Assembly (NCBI RefSeq): GCF_003352065.1
Contig: NZ_CP025803.1
Location: 2,149,574-2,213,573 of the forward strand
Direction: 5' to 3'
Length of the DNA stretch: 64,000 nucleotides
From: Sulfitobacter sp. SK011
GTDB lineage: Bacteria; Pseudomonadota; Alphaproteobacteria; Rhodobacterales; Rhodobacteraceae
Shown: piece by piece, positions 26,761 to 36,736 of the stretch
Position numbering within the stretch: the stretch's first letter is position 1
Layout: each line of letters begins with the position of its first letter
The notes under the pieces: generated by a model
Seen by the model: the letters and a program-made list of their open reading frames with translations, nothing else
What the model was told of the DNA's origin: nothing
The model's database searches: none
Translations under genes and position numbers: made by a program

Positions 26761-28127
26761 TGGATGGTACCGTTCTGGTCGCAGACGACGACCGCACGAT
26801 TCGCACCGTTTTGACACAAGCGCTGACCCGCGCAGGATGCAAGGTGCATGCCACCTCAAGCCTGACGACCCTGATGCGTTGGGTCGCTGAGGGCAAAGGC
26901 GATTGTGTGATCACCGATGTCGCAATGCCCGATGGCAACGGGTTGGAGATGCTACCGAAGATTTCACTGGATCGGCCTGATCTGCCGGTGATTGTTATTT
27001 CGGCCCAAAATACGATCATGACGGCGATCAAGGCGGCAGAAGCGGACGCCTTTGATTATCTGCCCAAGCCATTTGATTTACCCGACCTGATGAAACGCAC
27101 CGCACGGGCGCTGGACCGGGACGGCACGCCAAAGCGTGCGATGCCGACCGGTGATGGTGACGCTCAGGACGAACTGCCGCTGGTGGGGCGCACCCCGGTG
27201 ATGCAATCGCTCTACCGCGTTGTGGCGCGGGTGATGAATGCGGATCTGCCGGTATTGATCTGGGGGGAAAGTGGTACGGGAAAATCGCTGATCGGCAAGG
27301 CGATACACGACTATTCCGACCGCCGCAGCCTGCCGTTTGTCACCGTAACAGCCGGCGATCTGCAAGACTTAGAGGGGCCAGCGCGGGTGCTGGCGCGGGT
27401 GCGTGGGGGGACTTTACTGATTGATGAGATCGGCGACATTCCCCAAACCCTTCAGGCGCGTATTGCGCGGATGATGGATGCACCGGGTGAATACAGCCCC
27501 CGGTTTCTGGCGACCAGCCAGACCGATATGGCCGCCGCGATGAAAGACGGCACCTTGCGCCGTGATCTTTATTATCGGTTGTCCGGGGCGACGCTGCATG
27601 TGCCGAACCTGCGCGACCGGGTTGAAGACATTGACCTGCTTGCCACGCATTTTCTGGAGCGTGCCGAGGGCGGCAATACCGGGGCGCGGCGTCTGTCCGA
27701 GGGGGCGATTAAAGTCTTTGCCAACTATCCCTGGCCGGGCAATGTGCGGCAGTTGGAACATGCGATGCGGCAATTGGCGCTGACCAGCCGCGCGCCCCAG
27801 ATTACCCAGACCGAGGCCGAGCAGGTGTTGGGCGCGCAGCCCGATCAGGAGCCACTGCATGCCCAGGCCAGCACCGAGCGTCTGGGCGCTTCGGTCGAGC
27901 GGCATTTGCGGCGCTATTTCGATTTGCACGGCACGTTGTTGCCGCCGCCGGGCCTTTACAGCCGCATTCTGCGCGAAGTTGAGGCTCCTTTGATTGAAAT
28001 CGCTCTGGCCTCAACCGCTGGAAATCAGGCGAAATGTGCCGATCTGCTTGGCATCAATCGCAATACTTTGCGCAAGAAGATCACCGACCTCGATATAGAG
28101 GTGACACGCGGTCGTAAAATGATGTAA
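26760..28127 (+). CDS. ntrC: Nitrogen regulation response regulator NtrC without the sigma-54 loop
   Basis: 455 residues: receiver with phospho-acceptor Asp53 ([13 protein letters not shown]), AAA+ domain with Walker A GESGTGKS at 169-176 and Walker [10 protein letters not shown] at 218-226, then a Fis-type HTH ([19 protein letters not shown]). The spacing between the Walker motifs is about 16 residues shorter than in enteric NtrC, and the GAFTGA motif that contacts sigma-54 is missing. This is the Rhodobacter capsulatus condition, where NtrC works with sigma-70 polymerase. The start overlaps the ntrB TAA. Confidence 0.96.
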   Translation: MDGTVLVADDDRTIRTVLTQALTRAGCKVHATSSLTTLMRWVAEGKGDCVITDVAMPDGNGLEMLPKISLDRPDLPVIVISAQNTIMTAIKAAEADAFDYLPKPFDLPDLMKRTARALDRDGTPKRAMPTGDGDAQDELPLVGRTPVMQSLYRVVARVMNADLPVLIWGESGTGKSLIGKAIHDYSDRRSLPFVTVTAGDLQDLEGPARVLARVRGGTLLIDEIGDIPQTLQARIARMMDAPGEYSPRFLATSQTDMAAAMKDGTLRRDLYYRLSGATLHVPNLRDRVEDIDLLATHFLERAEGGNTGARRLSEGAIKVFANYPWPGNVRQLEHAMRQLALTSRAPQITQTEAEQVLGAQPDQEPLHAQASTERLGASVERHLRRYFDLHGTLLPPPGLYSRILREVEAPLIEIALASTAGNQAKCADLLGINRNTLRKKITDLDIEVTRGRKMM

Positions 28128-28228
28128 AAGGGCCACATAACCGTGGCCATCAGGTATCAACCCTGATCAGGACCACAAAATATGGCGGTAGGTGCGTGCG
28201 CGCACCACATCATCGGTGAGGAGAGCGG

Positions 28229-30454
28229 GTGGCAACCCGGTCACGCAGTTTTACACTGGAACGTCTCGGTCGTTTGCGCCGGATCAAGCGTGTGCGCAAT
28301 GGCTTCACGTTGGGTCTGGTCGTGCTTGGCCCGGTTCTGGCAATGGCAACCTATCTGATCCTTGGTCCCTTGGGCCAAAGCGCGAATACGCCGGGCTTGC
28401 GGCTGATCCTGTTGCTCGATCTCGTTTATGTGCTGCTGATTGCGGCCCTTGTGCTGGCACAGGTCGCCCGTCTGATTGCAGCACGGCGCGCCAAATCCGC
28501 AGGATCACGACTGCACCTGCGGCTGACCGGGGTCTTTGCGCTGATGGCGTTGATCCCGACTGTGACGGTCGCGGTGTTTGCGGGGCTTACGGTCAATGTC
28601 GGGCTAGAGGGCTGGTTTTCGGACCGCGTCAGCGGTGTGGTCAGCAATTCACTGGACGCCGCGCAAGCCTATGAGGCAGAGCAGCGCGAAGACCTGATCT
28701 CGGATGCTGTCGCTCTTGCGCGCAGCATCGACAACGCGCGGCGGCAAGGCATTTCGCTTAGTGACAGTGAACTGCTCGGCGAAGGACAGCGGCAAATCCA
28801 GCGCGGGCTGCGCGAGGCCTATCTTATTGATGGCACGGCACAAATCAGGGCGCGCGGCGACCGGTCTTATCTGTTTGATTTTGAGGAACCGACAACCAGC
28901 CAGATGGAGGCGGCGGCATCTCAAGAGGTGCTGGTCATCGAAGATTGGCCCAACAATGAGTTCCGCGCGCTTGTTTCGATGGCGTCATTTGTCGACCGGT
29001 ATCTCTATGTCAGCCGGGACGTGGACGGCGAAATCCTGTCCTTGCTGGACGAGACCAAAGAGACGGTGCGCCTTTACCAGCAGTTGGAATCAGACCGTGG
29101 ACGGTTGTTGTTTGAATTTGCGCTGGTTTATCTGGCCTTCGCCGTGATCCTCATTCTGGCCGCCGTCTGGTTGGGCCTGTGGTTTGCGGAACGTCTGTCT
29201 GGGCCTGTGGGGCGGTTGACCGGGGCCGCACAACAGGTCGGGGCCGGGGATCTGAACGTGCAGGTCCGCGAAGAAGACGGCGATGACGAAATTGCGATGC
29301 TGGGCCGGTATTTCAACCAGATGACCAAGCAGCTTAAGGGTCAGCGCGAGACGCTGCTCGACAACACCCGCCAGATTGAACGCCGCCGCCGCCTGTTTGA
29401 TTCGGTCCTGAGTTCGGTCACTTCCGGGGTTGTGGGGCTCGACCCGGAAGGCTGCGTGACATTCGTCAACCGCTCGGCGATGCGGCTTTTGGATTGGACC
29501 GAGGAACAGCAATCGCTGGCACTGACAGTTGCCGTGCCGGAATTTGGTCCGCTCTTTGACACAGTGATCTCAGGCCCCGGCGAGGTGGCACAGGGCGAAG
29601 TCAAAGTGTCCCGTCAGGGATCAATGGAAAACCTGCTGGTCCGCATGGCCACGCGGCGCGGGGACGATGGCGGGCTGGAAGGCTACGTTGTGGCATTTGA
29701 CGACGTGACCGATTTGGTCAGTGCACAGCGAATGGCAGCCTGGGGCGACGTGGCGCGCCGGATCGCCCATGAAATCAAGAACCCCCTGACGCCCATTCAG
29801 CTGAGCGCGGAACGCATCCGGCGCAAATTCGGCCCCAAGGTCGGGGAGGATGCGGACGCGCTGGAACAGATGACGGGTGTGATCATCCGCCAGACTGGCG
29901 ATCTGCGCCGCATCGTTGACGAGTTTTCCAAATTTGCGCGGATGCCTGAACCTGAGACATCCGTTCAGGACATCAAACAATTGGTCCGTGACGCCGTGTT
30001 GTTGCAGCAAACCGGACAGCCCGGGGTCAAGATCCGGGCCAATTTGCCGGATGATCCGGTTATGGCGCAGATTGACGGCACAATGATCTCGCAGGCGCTG
30101 ACAAACCTGATTAAGAACGCAGGCGAAGCCATTGAATCCCTGATCGAAAAAGGTCCGCCAGAGGGGCTGATCCCGCAAATCAACCTGACCCTTACGACAG
30201 ATGAGACAAGCGCGATATTGACGATTGCCGACAATGGCATCGGCCTGCCTGAAGACCGGGCCGCACTGTTTGAGCCCTACGTCACGACCCGGAGCGAAGG
30301 CACAGGTCTGGGCCTGCCGATCGTCAAGAAGATCATCGAGGAACACGGCGGCACGCTTGTCCTCGACAATGCGCCCGTTTTTGACGGGCAAAACCATTTT
30401 GGGGCCATGGCGGTGATCACGCTGCCTTTGCTCCCCCATGTAACGACTGAGTAG
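28229..30454 (+). CDS. ntrY: Nitrogen regulation/envelope sensor histidine kinase NtrY
   Basis: The 741-residue inner-membrane kinase has two N-terminal helices (about 25-45 and 60-85), two further helices flanking a periplasmic sensor region (about 95-290), a HAMP linker and a PAS domain (about 385-485). The H-box [21 protein letters not shown] has its His near 515, and the ATPase region shows NLIKNAGEA, DNGIGLPE and GTGLGLPIV. It phosphorylates NtrX and is tied to nitrogen, redox and envelope control. A GTG start at 28229 follows GAGGAGAGCGG. Confidence 0.95.
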   Translation: MATRSRSFTLERLGRLRRIKRVRNGFTLGLVVLGPVLAMATYLILGPLGQSANTPGLRLILLLDLVYVLLIAALVLAQVARLIAARRAKSAGSRLHLRLTGVFALMALIPTVTVAVFAGLTVNVGLEGWFSDRVSGVVSNSLDAAQAYEAEQREDLISDAVALARSIDNARRQGISLSDSELLGEGQRQIQRGLREAYLIDGTAQIRARGDRSYLFDFEEPTTSQMEAAASQEVLVIEDWPNNEFRALVSMASFVDRYLYVSRDVDGEILSLLDETKETVRLYQQLESDRGRLLFEFALVYLAFAVILILAAVWLGLWFAERLSGPVGRLTGAAQQVGAGDLNVQVREEDGDDEIAMLGRYFNQMTKQLKGQRETLLDNTRQIERRRRLFDSVLSSVTSGVVGLDPEGCVTFVNRSAMRLLDWTEEQQSLALTVAVPEFGPLFDTVISGPGEVAQGEVKVSRQGSMENLLVRMATRRGDDGGLEGYVVAFDDVTDLVSAQRMAAWGDVARRIAHEIKNPLTPIQLSAERIRRKFGPKVGEDADALEQMTGVIIRQTGDLRRIVDEFSKFARMPEPETSVQDIKQLVRDAVLLQQTGQPGVKIRANLPDDPVMAQIDGTMISQALTNLIKNAGEAIESLIEKGPPEGLIPQINLTLTTDETSAILTIADNGIGLPEDRAALFEPYVTTRSEGTGLGLPIVKKIIEEHGGTLVLDNAPVFDGQNHFGAMAVITLPLLPHVTTE

Positions 30455-30468
30455 AGTGGAGAAAACCG

Positions 30469-31884
30469 ATGAGTGACATTCTGATTGTAGACGATGAACG
30501 CGACATTCGCGAACTGATCTCGGATATTCTGGAGGATGAGGGGTACAACACCCGGCTGGCCGGCAACTCTGATGACGCGATGGCCGCGATCAATCTGGAA
30601 CCACCATCGCTGATGGTGCTCGATATCTGGCTGAAAGACAGCCGCATGGACGGCATTGATATCCTCAAGGCGGTCAAGCGGGATAACCCGGATGTGCCGG
30701 TGGTGATCATCTCTGGTCACGGCAATATCGAAATTGCTGTCGCCGCGATCAAACAGGGGGCGTATGATTTCATCGAAAAGCCCTTTAATATCGATCAGCT
30801 GTTGGTGGTCATCCGCCGCGCCATGGAAACCTCGCGGCTGCGGCGCGAGAACCAGAGCCTCAAACGCCGCGATGTGACCAGTTCAGAAATGATCGGTGCC
30901 TCGGCTGCGTTCCGGGCGTTGATTGGCCAGCTCGACAAAGTTACAAAATCCAACGGCCGGGTGATGCTGACCGGACCTGCCGGGTCAGGCAAGGAAGTCG
31001 CCGCGCGCTATATTCACGCACAATCGGCCCGCGCCTCGGCCCCGTTTGTCACGGTCAATTGTGCCGGTGTGGAGCCGGACCGCATGGAAGAGGTGCTGTT
31101 TGGCCGCGAAAATGCAGAGCGCGGTGTGGAACCGGGTTTGCTTGAGCAGGCGCATGGCGGCGTTATCTATTTTGATGAAGTGGCGGATATGCCGCTTGGC
31201 ACCCAGTCAAAAATCCTGCGGGTGTTGGTGGATCAGCAATTCACCCGTGTTGGCGGCAACGACAAGGTGCGCGTCGATCTGCGCGTTGTGTCGAGCACAA
31301 ACAAGGACCTCGACGCCGCCATCAAGGCTGAAACCTTTCGCCAGGAATTGTTTCACCGCCTGAACGTCGTGCCCATTGCCGTCCCGGCGCTTGAGGAACG
31401 GCGTGAAGACATTCCGCTTTTGGCGGAACACTTCATTGCGGAAATGCACAAATCGCAAGGTTTGCCACAGCGTGAATTGAGCGAGGATGCGATTGCGCTG
31501 CTGCAGACAATGATCTGGCCAGGCAACGTGCGTCAGCTCAAGAACCTTGTGGAACGGGTGTTGATCCTGGGCGATGGCACCGGCCCGATTGAGGCCCGCG
31601 AATTGCCGGGCGAGGATGATCACAGCGAAGAAGATGGCCGTGTCGTGTTGTCGGGTGCCTTGGCAACCTTGCCGCTCCGCGAGGCGCGCGAGGCTTTCGA
31701 ACGCGAGTATCTGCTGACCCAGATCAACCGGTTTGGCGGCAACATCAGCCGCACGGCAAACTTTGTCGGCATGGAGCGCTCAGCCCTGCACCGCAAGCTC
31801 AAGTCACTGGGCGTGGTGACATCTGCCAAATCCGGCGTGCGGGTGGCTCATGTGGATGTGGATGAGGACGAGGGCGTCGAGTAG
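30469..31884 (+). CDS. ntrX: Response regulator NtrX without the sigma-54 loop
   Basis: The 471-residue partner of NtrY. The receiver has phospho-acceptor Asp52 (VLDIWLKDSRMDG), the AAA+ domain has Walker A GPAGSGKE near 169 and Walker B VIYFDEVADMP, and the C-terminal Fis-like HTH is SRTANFVGMERSALHRKL. Where other family members carry GAFTGA, this one reads LFGRENAERGVEPGLLEQ, so it should not open sigma-54 promoters. The ATG follows GGAGAAAACCG, 14 bases after ntrY. A convergent gene ends 60 bases away. Confidence 0.95.
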   Translation: MSDILIVDDERDIRELISDILEDEGYNTRLAGNSDDAMAAINLEPPSLMVLDIWLKDSRMDGIDILKAVKRDNPDVPVVIISGHGNIEIAVAAIKQGAYDFIEKPFNIDQLLVVIRRAMETSRLRRENQSLKRRDVTSSEMIGASAAFRALIGQLDKVTKSNGRVMLTGPAGSGKEVAARYIHAQSARASAPFVTVNCAGVEPDRMEEVLFGRENAERGVEPGLLEQAHGGVIYFDEVADMPLGTQSKILRVLVDQQFTRVGGNDKVRVDLRVVSSTNKDLDAAIKAETFRQELFHRLNVVPIAVPALEERREDIPLLAEHFIAEMHKSQGLPQRELSEDAIALLQTMIWPGNVRQLKNLVERVLILGDGTGPIEARELPGEDDHSEEDGRVVLSGALATLPLREAREAFEREYLLTQINRFGGNISRTANFVGMERSALHRKLKSLGVVTSAKSGVRVAHVDVDEDEGVE

Positions 31885-31944
31885 GGGCCCGATCCCCAAT
31901 CGATTGAGATGATCTCTTCGGCGCAATGCCTGACCACTGACCGC

Positions 31945-32949
31945 TTAGCCCGCGCCGAGGTCGCCCAGAACATCGACACCCTGCATCTTTAGAAAATGCA
32001 GCATGTCAATAAATACCCAGTTTTCCGCCAGCTTATCACCTGCGCGGCGGTAAATATCGACAACGCGCATGTCGGCACGGGTGTCAGTGCCCGCAATACC
32101 CATGAACCCGCCGGCATTTGTCAGCGTCAGGTTTGGCCAGCCAAAGAACCCGCCATAGCTGCCTTCAGCCATCCGGCAGAGGTGGCCGTTGAAGACCCGG
32201 TCATTGATGTGGCGGCGAAACGGGCCTTGGTGCTGTTCGATGTAGCGGTCAATCGTATAAGTGGCCCCGATGCCTTCGGGCCCCCACCACAGCATGTCTT
32301 CGGTCCAGTTTTCAGACAATTCTTCATGCGGCGTGCGTTCTGTCGGGTTCTCATTGGCGGCTGAGATGGCCCCGATCATCCGGTCAATCAATGCGAGGGT
32401 CTTTTTGCCTTCGGGCGCATCGCAAGCATCCAACAACCGCCCATCATGGGTGCGCGGGCCGGGCTGCACCAAATGCGCTGCTGTTTGATTTGGAAACCTG
32501 TTCGCGCCCGCCTGTGTCATCAGGTGCAACAGATCACAAAACATCGCCGTCTCAACGATGCGGCCGTTCTCAACGCGGTTAAATTCTGCATAGCGCAGCA
32601 TCGCGATCTTGCGGCTGGCGGGAATGTTCAGGAATGGCGCATCAAAAAGCCCCATCAAATGCCCCATCGACACAGTCCATGTGGAATTGAACCCATCAAT
32701 TTCATTTAATCCGGCAAAGAATATGTCCTCTCGGCGTTGCAGGCTGGTGAAACTGCGCAAAAGCGGGGACCAAAATGCCTCGGCGGCCCCATTGGGACCG
32801 GTCTGTGTTTCAAACGGATGCACCCCGCGCCAGATGCAAGTCTCAGCGCAGCGTTCTGCCAGAATGTGCGCGATTGTTTCTGGGGTGGCTTTTTCCAGCG
32901 CGGCATAATGCGCCTGAACCAATACTTTGGCATCTTGTAGCTGGGACAT
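31945..32949 (-). CDS. SnoaL/NTF2-like protein, two tandem domains
   Basis: The 334-residue protein seems to contain two NTF2-like (SnoaL) domains. The first spans about 10-150 (AHYAALEKATPETIAHIL, then YAEFNRVENGRIVETAMFCDLLHLM). The second spans about 190-330 (YTIDRYIEQHQGPFRRHIND, then ADMRVVDIYRRAGDKLAENWVFIDMLHFL). The paired endings FCDLLHLM and FIDMLHFL support duplication. Such folds bind or isomerise small hydrophobic compounds. The ATG at 32949 was chosen over 32976 because the conserved part begins there; its Shine-Dalgarno is weak. Function unknown. Confidence 0.8.
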   Translation of the reverse strand: MSQLQDAKVLVQAHYAALEKATPETIAHILAERCAETCIWRGVHPFETQTGPNGAAEAFWSPLLRSFTSLQRREDIFFAGLNEIDGFNSTWTVSMGHLMGLFDAPFLNIPASRKIAMLRYAEFNRVENGRIVETAMFCDLLHLMTQAGANRFPNQTAAHLVQPGPRTHDGRLLDACDAPEGKKTLALIDRMIGAISAANENPTERTPHEELSENWTEDMLWWGPEGIGATYTIDRYIEQHQGPFRRHINDRVFNGHLCRMAEGSYGGFFGWPNLTLTNAGGFMGIAGTDTRADMRVVDIYRRAGDKLAENWVFIDMLHFLKMQGVDVLGDLGAG

Positions 32950-33039
32950 GTCACAGATCTTTTTTGGGTGATTCACCTGCCAACACTAGTTTCATGCACA
33001 CGTGTGCACCAGCAAATACTGGTGGCGTCCCCGCGAAAC

Positions 33040-33513
33040 CTAACCGCGGGTCACAATCTGAAAAGAACCATCAGAATTGCGGATCACACAGGAATTGCGA
33101 TTGAGGTTCGGCAGCGTGGTTGTTGCCCGTGCAGGCGTGGCGCGTGCAATGCTGTCAGGGCAGGGTGGAATGCTCACCGGGGCATAGCCTTTGTCAGCCA
33201 TACATTGCGCTTCAACACGCTTGCGCAGGCCGTCGTTGGGGTCAAAGGTTACAAGTTCACCGGGAATATAACGGCCTGGCCTTGTGACACATGTGCCCGC
33301 CGCATTGCAGACCCGGGATCCCGGAATATAGCGCGGCGGCGTGCGGCGCACCTGGGTTGACGATGGCACCTCGCGCAGGGCCCGTGTCTGACAGGCGGTT
33401 GTCTGTCTCTCAAGCGCGTTCACCGAAACGCCGGGTTTGTAATAGGTGTTAAGCGGCGCGCATCCAACAAGGAACAAGACACCCGCAAGACCCATCAAAT
33501 GATAATGTTTCAT
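33040..33513 (-). CDS. Putative lipoprotein, conserved in Rhodobacteraceae
   Basis: The 157-residue product starts MKHYHLMGLAGVLFLVGCAPL, a signal peptide with lipobox LVGC, so it should be lipid-modified at Cys19 and anchored to a membrane. The mature part contains YYKPGVSV, a proline/arginine-rich middle with PRYIPGSRVCNAAGTC, and six further cysteines that may form disulfides. No family name is recognised. ATG 33513 was chosen because it opens the signal peptide. It is divergent from trkA with about 150 bases between them. Confidence 0.75.
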   Translation of the reverse strand: MKHYHLMGLAGVLFLVGCAPLNTYYKPGVSVNALERQTTACQTRALREVPSSTQVRRTPPRYIPGSRVCNAAGTCVTRPGRYIPGELVTFDPNDGLRKRVEAQCMADKGYAPVSIPPCPDSIARATPARATTTLPNLNRNSCVIRNSDGSFQIVTRG

Positions 33514-33665
33514 GGCATCATTCTGCACCAAATCAGCGCGGAGCACAATTCTATTGCCCCTTGCCTTGACCTGCGTCTTGGCTTCTAACCGATCCCAATT
33601 GTACTGTGGGTGCTCGACCCGGCACGCGGTAGGGACGACATGCGACAACGGCAAAAGGTGCAGTC

Positions 33666-35042
33666 ATGAAAGTGATCATATGCGGCGCGGGACAGGTCGG
33701 TTGGCAGATCGCACGCCATCTCAGCGGTGAGAAGAACGATGTCACCGTTGTGGACAACAACGCCGATCTGGTGCGCCGTGCAACCGATACGCTGGACGTG
33801 CAGGGCATCGCAGGTTTTGCGAGCTATCCTGACGTGCTTGACCGGGCGGGCGCGCGGGATGCGGATATGATCATCGCCGCGACCCATTCCGACGAGGTCA
33901 ACATGGTGACCTGTCAGGTCGCCCATTCGGTCTTTGGAATCAACCGCAAGATCGCGCGCCTGCGCAGCCAATCCTATCTCGATGCAATCTACTCTGATCT
34001 TTACCGCCGCGATCACATGCCGATCGACGTGGTGATCAGCCCGGAAAAAGAAGTTGCGGCGGCGGCCCTGCAACGATTGGCCGCCCCCGCGGCCTTCGAC
34101 ACCGAAGTGTTCATGGATGGCAAAGCGCATTTGCTGGGCATCACGATCAGCGGCGATTGCCCGGTGATCAACACGCCCCTGCGCCAGCTGACAGATCTGT
34201 TTTCAACCCTGCGCGCGGTGGTGGTTGGCGTGCGCAGGGACGGGTCGCTTTTTGCCCCTGAACCCAAGGACCAGCTTTTTGCCGGCGACGATTGTTATGT
34301 CTTTTCCCACAAAGACGACATCCCCCGCACAATGGAGATTTTTGGCAAGAAGACCACCAAACAGGAACGCGTGGTACTGGTCGGTGGCGGCAATGTCGGC
34401 CTGACTGTGGCGCAGCATCTTGAGGCGGGACCAACCCGAATGCGGACCAAGGTGATTGAGAAAAACCGCGCCTGTGCCGAACGTGCCGCCGAAGCGTTGG
34501 AACGCACCATCGTGCTGAATGGTGATGGTCTGGATGCCGCGCTATTGGCAGAGGCGGGGATCGCGCGCGCTGATGCAATGCTGGCCATAACGGATGACGA
34601 CAAAACCAACATGCTGGCGTGCGTGCGCGCCAAGGCCGAAGGCTGCCCGTATGTGATTGCGCTGATCAACGACCCGACGTTGGTTCCGCTGATGACGCCG
34701 CTTGGCATTGACGCCTATATCAACCCCCGTGCCACCACGGTCAGTTCCATCTTGCGCCACATCCGTCATGGCCGGGTCCGCGCCGTCTATTCCATCGGTG
34801 ATGCCGAGGCGGAGGTGATTGAGGCCGAAGTTCTGTCAACCTCACCGATTGCGGGCAAACAGGTGTCAGAGATTGATTTTCCAGAAGGCGTCCTGATCGG
34901 GATGCTGCGCAAGGGCGACAAGGTGATGCGCCCTGTCGGATCAACCCGGATTGATGAAGGCGATGTTATCGCGCTTTTTGCATTGGCTGAGGATGTGCCG
35001 AAGGTTGAACAATTGATGCAAGTTTCCATCGACTTCTTTTAA
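33666..35042 (+). CDS. trkA: Trk potassium transport regulatory protein TrkA
   Basis: The 458-residue cytosolic protein is built of two RCK units. The first nucleotide-binding site is MKVIICGAGQVGWQIARHLS, and the second is VVLVGGGNVGLTVAQHLEAG (around residue 236). TrkA binds NAD(H) or ATP and gates the TrkH channel. The ATG follows AAAAGGTGCAGTC. It is 24 bases before trkH, so they form an operon. This gene block sits between ntrYX and hfq in Rhodobacterales. The length is normal. Confidence 0.95.
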   Translation: MKVIICGAGQVGWQIARHLSGEKNDVTVVDNNADLVRRATDTLDVQGIAGFASYPDVLDRAGARDADMIIAATHSDEVNMVTCQVAHSVFGINRKIARLRSQSYLDAIYSDLYRRDHMPIDVVISPEKEVAAAALQRLAAPAAFDTEVFMDGKAHLLGITISGDCPVINTPLRQLTDLFSTLRAVVVGVRRDGSLFAPEPKDQLFAGDDCYVFSHKDDIPRTMEIFGKKTTKQERVVLVGGGNVGLTVAQHLEAGPTRMRTKVIEKNRACAERAAEALERTIVLNGDGLDAALLAEAGIARADAMLAITDDDKTNMLACVRAKAEGCPYVIALINDPTLVPLMTPLGIDAYINPRATTVSSILRHIRHGRVRAVYSIGDAEAEVIEAEVLSTSPIAGKQVSEIDFPEGVLIGMLRKGDKVMRPVGSTRIDEGDVIALFALAEDVPKVEQLMQVSIDFF

Positions 35043-35066
35043 CCGCAAGAGGGACACTGTTTCGCT

Positions 35067-36605
35067 GTGAGCCGCCAAAGCTTTATCCGCGCCACGACGC
35101 TGCAACTGCCGCTGTTTTTGCAGCTGTTCGGCCTTGCATCGGTGTCGATGATCGTGCCTGCGGTTTACAGTCTGGTTGTGCGTGATCTTGAAGCGTCACG
35201 GGCGTTTTTCTATACCGGGTTGCTTGGGGTGATTGCGTTCACCATGATTGCCATTGCCCATGCGGGACGCACTCCCCGGCATGGTGCGTTGGGGCCGCTT
35301 ATGTCGCTTTTTGCGGCCTTTGTGTTTCTGCCGATCCTCTTTGCCATTCCCTTTGTCGAGGCGCTGCCAACAACTCTGTTTCTGCATGCGTATTTCGAGA
35401 TGGTGAGCGCCATTACCACGACCGGTGCCACCATGTTTCGCGATCCAGACCGGCTGACGGATACGTTGCATTTGTGGCGCGCACAGGTTGGCTGGATGGG
35501 GGGCTTGTTGATGTGGGTCGCGGCCTCGGCGATTTTGGCACCGCTACACCTTGGCGGGTTCGAGGTGACGTCGCAGGCTGAACCGGGCAGGCGCGACCAG
35601 ACTGACAGCAACCGCATGGCCCCTATGAACCCCAGACACCGTTTGGCCCGCAGCGTGCAGGCATTGGCACCCATCTATGTGGCGCTCACGCTGGTGCTGT
35701 GGCTTTTGCTGCTGGCCAATGGCGAACGGCCGCTGGTGGCCCTGTGTCACGCCATGTCGGTTCTGGCGACATCAGGCATTTCGCCGATTGGCGGGGTGCA
35801 AACGTCAGATGTCGGCGTTGCGGGCGAGGCGGTGATGCTGTTGTTTATGCTCTTTGCCTTGTCGCGCCTGACCTTTTCCAAAGACACAGTGACCGCGACC
35901 CAGGGCGGGCTGATGACCGATCCCGAGTTCCGGATTGGACTTTTCATTGTCATCGGGGTGCCGCTAGTCCTTTTTGGGCGGCATTTTCTGGGGGCCTATG
36001 ATGTTGAATCCATGGATAATCTGGGGCAGGCGGCCTATGCATTCTGGGGCGCTGTATTTACGGTTATGTCGTTTCTCACGACCACCGGTTTTGTCTCTGA
36101 ACATTGGAGCGAGGCCCAAAGCTGGTCCGGCCTTGCCACGCCGGGGCTGATCCTGATGGGACTGGCGCTGATCGGTGGCGGTGTGGCCACCACGGCAGGC
36201 GGGGTAAAATTGCTGCGCGTCTTTGCGCTGTATCAGAATGGCTCGCGCGAGATGGAGCGGCTTGTCCATCCCAGTTCGGTCAGCGGTGCGGGCGCGTCGG
36301 GGCGACGATTGCAAAGCAATGGGGCGTTTATTGCCTGGATATTCTTCATGCTGTTCGCGATCTCTCTTGCGGCCATCACCTTGCTGTTGACTTTGGCGGG
36401 CACAGATTTCGAGCAGGCACTGGTTTTATCGGTGTCCAGCCTCGCAACCACCGGGCCATTGACCGAATATGCGGCGGATGCACCCATAAAACTGATCGAA
36501 CTCAGTCTCACGGCAAAAGCCGTTTTATGTGGCGCGATGGTGCTGGGACGCCTTGAAACACTGGCGATTATTGCGCTTTTGACACCCGACTTGTGGCGCG
36601 CCTGA
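35067..36605 (+). CDS. trkH: Trk potassium channel subunit TrkH
   Basis: The 512-residue membrane protein carries four P-loop repeats with the selectivity-filter glycines, recognisable in ITTTGATMF (near 115), VLATSGISP (near 235), LTTTGFVSEHW (near 340) and LATTGPLTEY (near 460). It forms the K+ conducting subunit with TrkA. A GTG at 35067 is used; GAGGGAC is 12 bases upstream, so a later start cannot be excluded. It follows trkA closely and precedes hfq by 131 bases. Confidence 0.94.
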   Translation: MSRQSFIRATTLQLPLFLQLFGLASVSMIVPAVYSLVVRDLEASRAFFYTGLLGVIAFTMIAIAHAGRTPRHGALGPLMSLFAAFVFLPILFAIPFVEALPTTLFLHAYFEMVSAITTTGATMFRDPDRLTDTLHLWRAQVGWMGGLLMWVAASAILAPLHLGGFEVTSQAEPGRRDQTDSNRMAPMNPRHRLARSVQALAPIYVALTLVLWLLLLANGERPLVALCHAMSVLATSGISPIGGVQTSDVGVAGEAVMLLFMLFALSRLTFSKDTVTATQGGLMTDPEFRIGLFIVIGVPLVLFGRHFLGAYDVESMDNLGQAAYAFWGAVFTVMSFLTTTGFVSEHWSEAQSWSGLATPGLILMGLALIGGGVATTAGGVKLLRVFALYQNGSREMERLVHPSSVSGAGASGRRLQSNGAFIAWIFFMLFAISLAAITLLLTLAGTDFEQALVLSVSSLATTGPLTEYAADAPIKLIELSLTAKAVLCGAMVLGRLETLAIIALLTPDLWRA

Positions 36606-36651
36606 CACGCATTGGCGTCAATCTGCACATGGTGCGGGATATTTGGGCTGG

Positions 36652-36731
36652 AAACTCGCTGCAACGCACGACATACTCAATCCAATGGGGGTCTCCGGTC
36701 CGCGGATGCCAGCAAGAACAAAAGCGAGTTT
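36652..36731 (+). promoter_or_regulatory. Long-range inverted repeat in the hfq leader
   Basis: AAACTCGCT (36652-36660) and AGCGAGTTT (36723-36731) are perfectly complementary over 9 bases, and the second copy ends five bases before the hfq ATG. Pairing would cover the hfq ribosome-binding region. Chance occurrence over such a span is roughly one percent by my estimate. Confidence 0.35.
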
Positions 36732-36736
36732 GAACT

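Noticed and set aside
28131-28148. Terminator between ntrC and ntrY
   Set aside because: GGCCAC/GTGGCC forms a 6-bp stem but no T-tract follows, so it is only a weak hairpin.
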